DNA from: Fidelibacterota bacterium
GTDB taxonomy: Bacteria > Fidelibacterota > Marinisomatia > Marinisomatales > TCS55
Length of the DNA stretch: 32,538 nucleotides
Assembly (NCBI GenBank): GCA_029938045.1
Contig: JAPYOT010000015.1
Coordinates: forward strand, 1-32,538
Direction of reading: 5' to 3'
Of this stretch, positions 24,966-32,515 are shown piece by piece. Under the pieces are notes generated by a model that did no database searches, had not been told where the DNA came from, and worked only from the letters and a program-made list of their open reading frames with translations. A program made the translations under genes and the position numbers. Within the stretch, counting starts at the first letter, position 1. Each line of letters begins with the position of its first letter.

Positions 24966-26711
24966 TTACCGAATCAAAACCATTTTTCGCGTCCGATGTT
25001 CCCCGTTCATTTTGAGGGTATAAAAATATATCCCTGAAGGCATATACCTTCCAAAATCATCTTTTCCGGACCAATAACTTTTATACATACCAATGGGTTG
25101 ATATGCGGTGACCAATGTGGCAACTTTCTGGCCCGAAATATTATAAACGATTAATTCTACTGAACCCGGTTGAGATAATTCATATTGAATAATTGTTTTT
25201 GGATTAAATGGGTTTGGATAAGATGGATGAAGTAAAAAATCTTTCGCAATTAATGGAAATTCATCCACACCTGCCAACATATCTACCACAATAAACTGGC
25301 CCATCATTCCAGCGTCCTCGTGGTTCAAAATATGACAATGGTACATGTAGGGAACTTCATCGTCAGCGAAATCCCTGAATTCAGTGATAAATCGAACTGT
25401 TTCCTGAGGTTTCACCAATACAACATCCTTCCGACCACCTTCCGCCTTGGATGGTTTCACACCATTCCTATTTAATATATAAAATTGCACATCATGAATA
25501 TGGAATGGATGGGCAATTGGCGATTGATTTGTGATTTCCCAGATTTCAGTATTGTTCAATGGAATAATTTCATTAATAACATCCATATCAAAACTTGCAC
25601 CATTTATTAAAAAATCTCCATTGAGTGCCACTTGCCCCATGGAAACTGCAGTTAATGAGAAGGTCCTTGTTGTATCTGCATTAATTTCTGCCAATGGGGT
25701 CACTGACACCAAAGTTTCTGGAATTGTTGTAACAGGATTACTGGTCGGTGCTACCACTTTGAATTGAATGATTGAAAAATCAGAACCATTCAGTGGGTTG
25801 GGATTATACCCATCCAACGTCATGCCCGCACCCATTCCCGGATTGGTGGCACCATAAATGCCATTGCCAAATTCTGAAGCATAACTCATCAAGGAGATTG
25901 TTTGACCTTCCATCGATGAGAAATCGATCAATATCTCCGCCCTTTCTCCCGGGGAAAGCTGAAGACGGGTTATTGCATTGGTACTTTCTAATAATCCCCC
26001 GTCTGATCCAATTTGAGAAAATGACCTATTATCACTTAACCCAATGTTAAATACGCGCTGGGACGCACCATCGAGTAATCGAAAACGCACCACTTGTGCC
26101 GGCACATTTAATTGAGCATTAATAGTTGCATTTACCATCAACACATTGTCTGAATTTGAAGGGACTACAATTTCTTTATTGCTATCAAATGTTTTGGTTT
26201 GAATCACCAAAGGAAAATCGTCAACCCCGTAAGATCTTGGCAATGTCAATGCTGATTCTTCACTATCCCTTATGATGATAAACCCGGCAATTCCCATTGA
26301 CACATGTAAATTCGTTTTTGTATGCAAATGGGGATGATACCAAAAGGTGGTTGCTTTATCCAATACTGTAAATTTAGGATTCCATGTGACGCCCGGAGCA
26401 ATGGTTGTATGTGGACCACCATCATTCTCAGCAGACACATGCATGCCATGCCAGTGGATCGTAGTTGTATCCGCCAATTGGTTGGTGACTTTAATATCCA
26501 CAGAATCACCATTATTCATAATCAAGGTTGGGCCAAGAATATTTCCATTGGCGCCCATGGTGGCTGTATTAATGCCTTCATAAAAGGAATACGTTCCATT
26601 CTGAAGGGTTAAGTTAAAATCAGTCCCACTGAGTGTATCGGGGATAATGAGTGAATTTTGGGCGAATGAAATACTCAGTAATCCCAATAGTAATAATAGT
26701 ATTTTTTTCAT
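24966..26711 (-). CDS. Secreted multicopper oxidase with type A C-terminal sorting domain
   Basis: The frame extends to a TTG at 26834, but the ATG at 26711 starts a signal peptide (MKKILLLLLGLLSISFAQ) and has an AAGGAAT ribosome site, giving 581 aa. All four copper motifs are present: HWHG (86-89), HPHLH (126-130), HPFHIH (401-406) and HCHILNHEDAGMM (458-470). The His-Cys-His cysteine 459 and axial Met make the type 1 site, and the others the trinuclear cluster. Such enzymes oxidise Cu+, Fe2+, Mn2+ or phenols with reduction of O2 to water. From residue 495 a sorting module follows (PSYPNPFNPKT, YNISGQKVATLV, PSGIYFYTL). It suggests release to or display on the cell surface. Unlike CueO it lacks an obvious Met-rich copper insert. 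Confidence 0.95.
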   Translation of the reverse strand: MKKILLLLLGLLSISFAQNSLIIPDTLSGTDFNLTLQNGTYSFYEGINTATMGANGNILGPTLIMNNGDSVDIKVTNQLADTTTIHWHGMHVSAENDGGPHTTIAPGVTWNPKFTVLDKATTFWYHPHLHTKTNLHVSMGIAGFIIIRDSEESALTLPRSYGVDDFPLVIQTKTFDSNKEIVVPSNSDNVLMVNATINAQLNVPAQVVRFRLLDGASQRVFNIGLSDNRSFSQIGSDGGLLESTNAITRLQLSPGERAEILIDFSSMEGQTISLMSYASEFGNGIYGATNPGMGAGMTLDGYNPNPLNGSDFSIIQFKVVAPTSNPVTTIPETLVSVTPLAEINADTTRTFSLTAVSMGQVALNGDFLINGASFDMDVINEIIPLNNTEIWEITNQSPIAHPFHIHDVQFYILNRNGVKPSKAEGGRKDVVLVKPQETVRFITEFRDFADDEVPYMYHCHILNHEDAGMMGQFIVVDMLAGVDEFPLIAKDFLLHPSYPNPFNPKTIIQYELSQPGSVELIVYNISGQKVATLVTAYQPIGMYKSYWSGKDDFGRYMPSGIYFYTLKMNGEHRTRKMVLIR

Positions 26712-26830
26712 TTTGATTATTCCTTTAAAAGTATGGTGATAATTCGTATGTGTATCCAATTGAATTGAAATAGATGGAAACACCTCGTACCTATTTAGAT
26801 GGTTGTTTTTATCAACGGTTACAATATTTT

Positions 26831-27358
26831 TCAATTTTCTAATCCACTCGGTCGGTTTTTAAATATTAAAACGATCGTAATAAGGATTATTCCAATTTCT
26901 ATCCAGAATAATAATCCATTGTCCATATAGAATGAAAAATAAGGGTTTTGGACCATTTCCCAGACAGGTAGTTGTCCTTGTTCTGGTTGAATTTGATAGA
27001 GGAAATAATCTTTATCGCTGAATGGGTAAAGCCATTTTATTCCCACGGTTCTGGCTGTAATCCAATCCGTGATAAGATGCAGTTGTGTGCCTAAAAATAT
27101 GCCCAATGAAATTGGTTTAATTTTTTTATTCTGTATTATTCTACCTACAAAAACCATGAGGCCAAATATTACAATCCAACATATGGGTGTATGCAAAATG
27201 GAATGGTGACCAGCAACGGTTTCAGACATTAAGCCGTCCACATCGGGTAAAATGGAAGCTATGAGTAATACTGGCATAAACGGAGATATAGTCCATAATG
27301 GACTTTTAACAAATTGTCCCAGAATATATCCGGATGCTAAATGGGATGGTAGGAACAC
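26831..27358 (-). CDS. Membrane-bound metal-dependent hydrolase-like protein (DUF457/YdjM-like)
   Basis: This 175-aa protein is translated from a GTG at 27358, 8 nt after the preceding stop. It has hydrophobic segments near residues 25-40, 58-75, 90-98 and 150-168. Conserved polar positions fit the family: His6 in PSHLASGY, Asp in ILPDVDGL, GHHSILHTP, and HLITDWITA. Members are small inner-membrane proteins related to phospholipase C-type metal-site hydrolases; YdjM of E. coli is LexA-regulated. The substrate is unknown. It precedes the multicopper oxidase by 119 nt and follows the NTF2-like lipoprotein, so it lies within the metal block though its own role in metal handling is unsupported. 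Confidence 0.78.
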   Translation of the reverse strand: MFLPSHLASGYILGQFVKSPLWTISPFMPVLLIASILPDVDGLMSETVAGHHSILHTPICWIVIFGLMVFVGRIIQNKKIKPISLGIFLGTQLHLITDWITARTVGIKWLYPFSDKDYFLYQIQPEQGQLPVWEMVQNPYFSFYMDNGLLFWIEIGIILITIVLIFKNRPSGLEN

Positions 27359-27366
27359 GGATTATT

Positions 27367-27657
27367 TTATTTTACAGGTTTACTGACTGATTGGGTATGC
27401 ACAACTTTCCAGGTATCATTTATCCATCGAAATAAATAAGTCCCGTGACCTTTGTTATGGATCTTGCGACCACCCCCTTCAAAATACCGAGCCTCGTCCC
27501 AATCCAAAAAATGTTTACGGAAAGCAGCGCCAGCGCCATTTTCCCAACCGAGGCGAATATTATCAATAATATTTTTAATTAATGCTTCATTGTAATCGGC
27601 CATGCTATTTCCACAACCAACCAGGGTTAATGTTAAAAAGAATATTAAATTTTCCAT
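27367..27657 (-). CDS. Shortened NTF2/SnoaL-like lipoprotein
   Basis: This 96-aa protein has a lipoprotein signal (TLVGC, Cys15). The mature 81 residues look like the two ends of a NTF2-like (DUF4440/SnoaL) domain: the first helix and entrance strand (IRLGWENGAGAAFRKHFLDW, then ARYFEGGG at 56-63) joined directly to the last two strands (GHGTYLFRWINDTWKVVHTQ, 71-90). Normal domains have about 45-50 more residues in between. The frame is open and the ribosome site (AAGGGAG) is good, so this appears expressed rather than decayed, but the fold may be incomplete. It sits between the outer-membrane barrel gene and the DUF457 gene. The length comparison is from memory of the family. Confidence 0.65.
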   Translation of the reverse strand: MENLIFFLTLTLVGCGNSMADYNEALIKNIIDNIRLGWENGAGAAFRKHFLDWDEARYFEGGGRKIHNKGHGTYLFRWINDTWKVVHTQSVSKPVK

Positions 27658-27697
27658 GAGTTTCTCCCTTGTTAGATTTTGTTTTACACCCTATTAT

Positions 27698-28501
27698 TTA
27701 AAACACAAAGCCAATCCCGGTTTGAACCATAACACCTTTTGAAAGGCTGGCCTTATCCGCATATTCGCTCACAGGAATCTTTATATCAATCCGTGCCATA
27801 ATGCCTCCCTTATACAGCACGGCAACGGGGCCAGTGAATAGGCGAAAATCTTCGTTTCCATCTTTATCTATCTTCGCCTGATATGTACCATCCCACATAA
27901 GAAAAAACCCAGTATTGGTTGCGTTTATATGAAGAGGGTGCCACCCGAGATTCACATCAAATCCAAATAAAGTTGATCCATCATCCAATGACCAGCCATA
28001 GATGTCATATAACTGGTAATATTTGAAATTTTCTGCATTGTAGGAGAGGCTTAATCCATAGCCCCCTTTACTGGGAAGGATATCAGTGTTATCGCCTGTT
28101 TTAAACCGGATCTGAGGTGTAACACTATAGTTGCCAGTTGATCGATTTAAATTAAAGTATTTTTTCAATGGAAGGGCAACAATCAAGTCACCCAGTCCTT
28201 TATGGCGAACAATAGGGTTTCCCCAATCAATTAATTGTTTTTCACTCTTAATTTGATGATAAGGCAGTTTAAAGGTGGCACGGATGGATCGCTTCCAGGT
28301 ATATACGCCTTCGAGCCATGTGGTTTGACGGTAATAACTTTTATCTGATATCGATCCACCGTCTAACATTTTATCCGAGCCCAGTGTTTCATACCTGAAC
28401 TGGAATCCCCAACCCCCTGCCCAGCGCGGTGCCATATCCATAACGGGTTGATGGGCCGAAACGATTCCCAGGAGACTGAGAATCACCATACTTTTATTCA
28501 T
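27698..28501 (-). CDS. Predicted outer-membrane beta-barrel protein
   Basis: This 267-aa protein has a signal peptide (MNKSMVILSLLGIVSA) and a mature part of alternating aromatic and polar residues typical of barrel strands (WGFQFRYE, LGLGDL-like turns such as KGLGDLIVALPLKKYF, YSVTPQIRFKTGD, GYGLSLSYNAENF). It ends VQTGIGFVF with a terminal Phe. It resembles the broad MetA-pathway/transporter-type small barrels annotated near metal genes, but no specific family is certain. Its start lies 8 nt after the stop of the MerT-like gene, so it is probably co-transcribed; a pore or sensor for the same metal is a reasonable inference. The mature N-terminus has His and Met residues (HQPVMDM). Confidence 0.75.
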   Translation of the reverse strand: MNKSMVILSLLGIVSAHQPVMDMAPRWAGGWGFQFRYETLGSDKMLDGGSISDKSYYRQTTWLEGVYTWKRSIRATFKLPYHQIKSEKQLIDWGNPIVRHKGLGDLIVALPLKKYFNLNRSTGNYSVTPQIRFKTGDNTDILPSKGGYGLSLSYNAENFKYYQLYDIYGWSLDDGSTLFGFDVNLGWHPLHINATNTGFFLMWDGTYQAKIDKDGNEDFRLFTGPVAVLYKGGIMARIDIKIPVSEYADKASLSKGVMVQTGIGFVF

Positions 28502-28509
28502 ATTTCCCC

Positions 28510-28890
28510 CTATAAATCGAAGTAAACGAGGATAGGAACCAATGCATAAGCAAAGAATGCGCCCACGGCCAAAACACTTGCGGAAATATAAAACATCCGT
28601 TTGTTGAATCGCCCAGTCACATCACATCCGTCCTCACCCGCATCCACATCACAAGCCACTTTCTGGTTCGGTTTAAAAACCAAATATCCATTAAGGGCAA
28701 TCAGAATGGCAGCAATAATAAATATCCATCCTTTATTCATGGAAAGGGGAATTAAAAATGGGAATACGGAAAGCATGGAACTAACGGCTGCGCCGCCTGC
28801 TATGGTGGCAACCACCGCGGGGAGCACACAGCATAATAAGGTGCCTGAAGAAGTAAAAAGAGTTAGGACACTTATGGCCTTTTCCTTCAT
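28510..28890 (-). CDS. MerT-like inner-membrane metal transporter
   Basis: This 126-aa protein has three to four hydrophobic segments (about residues 5-33, 34-50, 54-72, 97-122). The first carries LLCCVLPAVV with adjacent Cys20-Cys21, matching the CC-V-L-P motif in TM1 of MerT and related carriers. A loop after TM3 has a second pair (Cys80 and Cys89, ACDVDAGEDGC), where MerT also has a cysteine pair. MerT moves Hg2+ from periplasmic MerP into the cytosol. The gene overlaps the upstream HMA protein gene as ATGA, exactly the MerP-MerT logic, although here the order is HMA first. The metal cannot be told; no merA or merR is in the window. Confidence 0.78.
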   Translation of the reverse strand: MKEKAISVLTLFTSSGTLLCCVLPAVVATIAGGAAVSSMLSVFPFLIPLSMNKGWIFIIAAILIALNGYLVFKPNQKVACDVDAGEDGCDVTGRFNKRMFYISASVLAVGAFFAYALVPILVYFDL

Positions 28891-29276
28891 TTGGAGGCCT
28901 TTTCGTATTCTTTTACCTTGAGTTCGGATCCAGTAGGATTCACATAGGATTTAAGGACTTCATAGCCCGCATCCGTAATTACATTCAGTGCTTTATCAAT
29001 ATTCGGCTTCTTATTCTTTTTTAAACCAACTTTGACAAATTGATGGGTGATATCCGTATAAACACCTTTGGTGTATTTTTTCTTATCCACAAACTTCATT
29101 TTGGATAGGCCTTTTTGCAAACCGTGTGCACAAAAAGAACACACGAGACCTTTTACTTGAAAGACCAAGTCTTCTTGACCGACTTCGACTTTTTGACCAT
29201 TAATTTCAACTGATTGCCCATAGGATAATCCAGCCAAACCAATGGTAAATATGAGATATTTAATAATATTTCGCAT
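28887..29276 (-). CDS. Exported HMA-domain protein, MerP-like
   Basis: This 129-aa protein has a cleavable signal peptide (residues 1-20, ending GLSYGQ). The HMA domain (about residues 36-110) contains the CxxC metal loop VKGLVCSFCAHGLQKGLSKM (Cys46, Cys49), then a strand (FVKVGLKKN) and helix (IDKALNVITDAGYEVL). A 15-residue Lys/Glu-rich tail follows. Compared with MerP (about 72 mature residues) it has an added loop rich in Lys (FVDKKKYTKGVYTDITH). Its stop overlaps the MerT-like start, so the two should be made together. It is likely the periplasmic donor to the CC membrane protein. An AAAGGAA ribosome site precedes the ATG, downstream of an intrinsic terminator. Confidence 0.88.
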   Translation of the reverse strand: MRNIIKYLIFTIGLAGLSYGQSVEINGQKVEVGQEDLVFQVKGLVCSFCAHGLQKGLSKMKFVDKKKYTKGVYTDITHQFVKVGLKKNKKPNIDKALNVITDAGYEVLKSYVNPTGSELKVKEYEKASK

Positions 29277-29299
29277 AAAACAAATTCCTTTCTTGAATT

Positions 29300-29327
29300 A
29301 AAAAACCATACCGCCTTCTGTGGCGGT
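29300..29327 (-). terminator. Intrinsic terminator or attenuator ahead of the MerP-like gene
   Basis: On the minus strand ACCGCC, loop ACAGAA and GGCGGT form a perfect GC-rich 6-bp stem, and six T residues follow after a 4-nt spacer (ATGG). It lies 17 nt after the stop of the Cys-rich protein gene and 24 nt before the MerP-like start. It could end the upstream transcript or allow partial read-through (attenuation) into the MerP/MerT-like operon. The 4-nt gap makes it weaker than ideal. Confidence 0.62.
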
Positions 29328-29344
29328 TTAGAAAAGAAAAATGT

Positions 29345-29716
29345 TTACGCTAGGAGAGGTCGATTAAATGCGGTGGGTGGGTCCGGTGGATAATCAAATT
29401 CCACCGGATTAAAATTAATGTGATATTTTGCATAAAATTCAATGGATTGAACTACAGTCAAAACATCCAAGTCTATTTTCAAATTGAACTGATGAGATGG
29501 TACTGCCATTATGGGTATAAATAAACCACTCATGTCGCAGCTTTTCATATCCATATAACAGGTTTTTGGAGTTTCCACTTCCATCTTAGAATCACAACAG
29601 GTTACCTTTTCTAATTCACAACATGGCATGTCGCAATCAATGTGCGGCAACAATGGCGCTGCGATGGCCATTGTCATCAATAACAACAAAAAGACTGAAA
29701 TAGTACGCTTAAGCAT
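29345..29716 (-). CDS. Exported Cys/Met-rich small protein, putative metal binder
   Basis: This 123-aa protein has a signal peptide (MLKRTISVFLLLLMTMAIAA). Right after it lies a thiol-rich segment (residues 25-61) with seven Cys, arranged as CDMPCC, CC, C and C, plus His25 and several Met; none occur in the rest of the protein. The C-terminal half (residues 66-123) is hydrophobic to aromatic and ends PPDPPTAFNRPLLA, a tail style seen in small uncharacterised proteins next to copper genes in FCB bacteria (from memory). It is a likely periplasmic metal sponge or sensor. It follows the 2H phosphoesterase gene by 23 nt and is separated from the MerP-like gene by the terminator at 29300-29327. Confidence 0.72.
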   Translation of the reverse strand: MLKRTISVFLLLLMTMAIAAPLLPHIDCDMPCCELEKVTCCDSKMEVETPKTCYMDMKSCDMSGLFIPIMAVPSHQFNLKIDLDVLTVVQSIEFYAKYHINFNPVEFDYPPDPPTAFNRPLLA

Positions 29717-29739
29717 ATTTAAATTTACCGATTAAAAGG

Positions 29740-30243
29740 CTATTCGTTCCAAAATACTTCATAAACGGTTTTCCAGTGTTCAACTGCTTTCGATGTATCA
29801 ATAATAGCAATCCCGCTAAATTTATAAAACTGTTGAATACGTAAACTATCAACAATTCCCATCCGCTCCTTTTCTTCCATTGTTTTATAGATTAAACTGA
29901 TATGGGGGACAAAATCTTCATTGGGTGGTTGTTTATTTTGTAATAATTGGTATAGCTGATTTAATAGTTCATTCTTTTCTAATTCAATGAATACCGTTTT
30001 CCAAATGTTGCTGGATTGATTGAGTTTGATAGTTTTTACCTTGAAAGGATTTATATCAATTTCTTGAATAATATCTTTGGCTAATTCCAGATCAAATACA
30101 GGACTGAAAAGCGTACAATGGGGCTGAAAGGATTGCGAATTATATACTTTAGATAATTCTTCTATCTTATTATATATTAGCTTATGATCATTTTTTGATG
30201 GCAAAAGCCAGATGGAATATTTGGGGTGACCCGATATTTTCAA
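29740..30243 (-). CDS. 2H phosphoesterase (2'-5' RNA ligase/cyclic phosphodiesterase-like)
   Basis: This 167-aa protein has two H-x-T/S motifs, PHCTLFS (His42, Thr44) and PHISLIY (His114, Ser116), which make up the catalytic dyad of the 2H superfamily. The opening YSIWLLPS and the spacing fit the cyclic phosphodiesterase branch, which opens 2',3'-cyclic or ADP-ribose 1'',2''-cyclic phosphates; the exact substrate is not known. It is cytosolic. The start is a TTG at 30243, with a GAGGTGA ribosome site placed inside a hairpin (see 30253-30289), so expression may be limited or regulated. It lies between the DUF5916 gene and the Cys-rich protein gene. Confidence 0.85.
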   Translation of the reverse strand: MKISGHPKYSIWLLPSKNDHKLIYNKIEELSKVYNSQSFQPHCTLFSPVFDLELAKDIIQEIDINPFKVKTIKLNQSSNIWKTVFIELEKNELLNQLYQLLQNKQPPNEDFVPHISLIYKTMEEKERMGIVDSLRIQQFYKFSGIAIIDTSKAVEHWKTVYEVFWNE

Positions 30244-30252
30244 AATTAATCA

Positions 30253-30289
30253 CCTCATCTCGAATAGGACGTCACGCCCTGTTCTGAGG
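30253..30289 (-). promoter_or_regulatory. Hairpin that covers the ribosome site of the 2H phosphoesterase gene
   Basis: On the minus strand an outer stem CCTCA/TGAGG (30285-30289 with 30253-30257) encloses an inner stem GAACAGGGCG/CGTCCTATTC with one C-A mismatch, one G-U pair and a 3-nt TGA loop; a 4-nt GAGA bulge lies on the 3' side. The 3' arm TGAGG is the Shine-Dalgarno core of the following TTG start at 30243. The structure could hide the ribosome site, act as the end hairpin of the DUF5916 transcript, or be a copy of a dispersed repeat. Confidence 0.5.
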
Positions 30290-30346
30290 ATTTGAAAAAT
30301 AGAAAGATAAGTTCTTAATAATTAAAATGGTGGATTAAGTTAAAAG

Positions 30347-32515
30347 TTAGAGCGCAAACAACTTGGTGAATTTCAGGGCAATCATGCCATTATCCTTTTC
30401 ATCCCCTTTTAAATCTGAAATATTGGAAAAGACTAAAAAGAGATCGCTCAATGGGGCATGGATTATATTCATCCGGAAATTACTCACCAATTTTTCATCG
30501 GCAGCATTGTATTGGAAATAAAGTTTATTCAACAACTTTACCGAATGATTATATTTTATTTTCAATGTATAAATATCCGCATTCACGGTGGCATCGGGAA
30601 ACTTTACGACATTTTTATTTAAACCAAAATCGACACTAAATCGATATCCCCGTTTAATCGTAGCAGAAATCCCCACTGAATTCCGCGTCCCATGAAAATA
30701 ACTCCCGAAATTTGCATTTCCGTTGATGGTGATAAATTTCGTTCGATCACCACGATAATATAGACTCACATTATTAAAAGAATAATGATCCGCCGGCACT
30801 TCTGCCCCATATAAAGTAAAAGGTGTTTTGATTATTTCTTCCGTCCGAGTTACGCTGGAAAAAAGCATGGCACCACTCATAAACTGAACATCCAATCCTG
30901 CCTTTACTGCACGGCTTTCCAAATATCCATCCAAATTATCAAATTGATTGATAAATACATAAGGGTTCACACTCAGAAACGGACCGGAGGAATACCGTTT
31001 ATGCATCCCGGCAGTTACAAAGGTTTCTCCCACATTTGTCCTCTGAATAAATCCAACAGATGGTGTAAAGTTCGCCCCCACTTTTTTATAATAGGCTGCA
31101 AGATCCCATTTGTTATCCCGCCATGCCATCACCACACGGCCGGCTAAATTATCACCATCTGCATCCGGGTTCTCGGTTTGAGCGATATAAGAATAAATGA
31201 GAAGCTTATTAATATTGAAATTCAAATCCACACCCATGGATCGATGATCTCTATCTTCTCCATTGGAATTTCGATTAACTAGAATGGCACCAATATTAGA
31301 TTTCTTCAGAAAATTACCTCGGATCCGGGACACATTGTATTGGGTGCGAGGCACATTTTCCGTACCCTCTGCCGTCATGTTGAGATATCCTACATCAAAA
31401 TTCCCAACCTTTCCACTGAGTCGCGCACCACCGGTTATTGGAATTTGCTGTCCATCTTCCAAACCAATTCGTCTGCTGTGAAACATGGTAAAGGATCGAC
31501 TGTATCTGCTGGGGCCCATTCGGTATAAATAGTTAGATATATCTCCAAATTCAAATAGACTGGCATTTTCCATGAAAAAATCCCGTTTTTCCGGAAAGAA
31601 TAAAGGGAATCGTGTAAGGTTTACCCGCTCTTCATCCGCATCAACTTGAGAAAAATCGGTGTTGTAGGTTGCATCCAGAGTGAGACTTGGTGTTATACTA
31701 TATTTTATATCTAATCCAACGTCAGTATTGTTGGTCTTCTCTTCGGCTGAAATACGATTGCCCATACCAAAGGGCTTCACCTGGAGGTTCCGACCGGGCT
31801 GAATATCCCTAAGTCCTTTTAACGTCCCCCCTTTGGATACAGAAATCAACTTTTCAAATGGTTCAATGGGACTCCAGTACAAATCTTCTCTTTTCCGCCG
31901 TACACGTCTCAGAAAATTGATGCCCCAATCCTGCTCCCCATCACTGGGGTTAAACCGCAAACTGGTCAGGGGAAAAGCCAATTCAATTTCCCATCCATAG
32001 TCATGTATTGACGTCTTGGGATAAACAATACCTTCCCATGCACGGTTCAGGCTTGTACCGTCATTATTAATATACATGTCCTTGATGGCGCCAGCAGGAT
32101 TAAATAAAAATGCATAACCGCTTTTATCATCATTAAATGTATCCAGCATGATGGCAAAAGCATCCGAACTCTGTGAATCGAAATCCTGCTCCAGGCTTTC
32201 GATTATTATTTTATCCGGTTCAGAATCGTAAAGAATGGCGGACACATACAGAAAGTCCTTATCATATAAAACGCGAACCACTGTTCTTTCTGTAGGAAGA
32301 TACCCTGGATTGGGTTGGGACTGGTAAAATTCTGTTATAGAATCCGCTGCCATCCATGCCGATTCATTCACATGACCGTCAATGAGAATTTCACCGGGTG
32401 ATTTAACTGCATTCATGGTTGGTCGGGGAAATGTTTTTAAGTCAATAGCGGATTCATTTCCCAATAAGATGGGATATGTAAATAAAAGAATTTGAAGAAA
32501 ATAACGGCGGATCAT
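30347..32515 (-). CDS. CBM9-like/DUF5916 outer-membrane protein
   Basis: Translation from the ATG at 32515 gives 722 aa; this start has GGAG 8 nt upstream, while an ATG at 32527 adds four residues (MEYF) before the signal peptide (MIRRYFLQILLFTYPILLG). Residues about 30-225 form a CBM9-like sandwich: EILIDGHVNESAWMAADSI, VVRVLYDKDFLYVSAILYDS, and GWEIELAFPLTSLRF. The DUF5916 region follows (DATYNTDFSQVDADEERVNL; FPEKRDFFMENASLFEFG), with barrel-like strands and a terminal LKFTKLFAL. It is typical for FCB bacteria and is proposed to bind or move glycans or other ligands at the outer membrane; the ligand is unknown. The right edge of the window is 11 nt beyond the longest frame. Confidence 0.88.
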   Translation of the reverse strand: MIRRYFLQILLFTYPILLGNESAIDLKTFPRPTMNAVKSPGEILIDGHVNESAWMAADSITEFYQSQPNPGYLPTERTVVRVLYDKDFLYVSAILYDSEPDKIIIESLEQDFDSQSSDAFAIMLDTFNDDKSGYAFLFNPAGAIKDMYINNDGTSLNRAWEGIVYPKTSIHDYGWEIELAFPLTSLRFNPSDGEQDWGINFLRRVRRKREDLYWSPIEPFEKLISVSKGGTLKGLRDIQPGRNLQVKPFGMGNRISAEEKTNNTDVGLDIKYSITPSLTLDATYNTDFSQVDADEERVNLTRFPLFFPEKRDFFMENASLFEFGDISNYLYRMGPSRYSRSFTMFHSRRIGLEDGQQIPITGGARLSGKVGNFDVGYLNMTAEGTENVPRTQYNVSRIRGNFLKKSNIGAILVNRNSNGEDRDHRSMGVDLNFNINKLLIYSYIAQTENPDADGDNLAGRVVMAWRDNKWDLAAYYKKVGANFTPSVGFIQRTNVGETFVTAGMHKRYSSGPFLSVNPYVFINQFDNLDGYLESRAVKAGLDVQFMSGAMLFSSVTRTEEIIKTPFTLYGAEVPADHYSFNNVSLYYRGDRTKFITINGNANFGSYFHGTRNSVGISATIKRGYRFSVDFGLNKNVVKFPDATVNADIYTLKIKYNHSVKLLNKLYFQYNAADEKLVSNFRMNIIHAPLSDLFLVFSNISDLKGDEKDNGMIALKFTKLFAL

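Noticed and set aside
26712-26834. TTG-started 41-residue N-terminal extension of the multicopper oxidase
   Set aside because: The extension is not signal-like, overlaps the upstream stop, and the ATG at 26711 has a ribosome site and a perfect signal peptide.
28510-29276. A complete mercury resistance (mer) operon
   Set aside because: No MerA reductase, MerR regulator or MerB is present anywhere in the window; only a MerP/MerT-like pair is seen.
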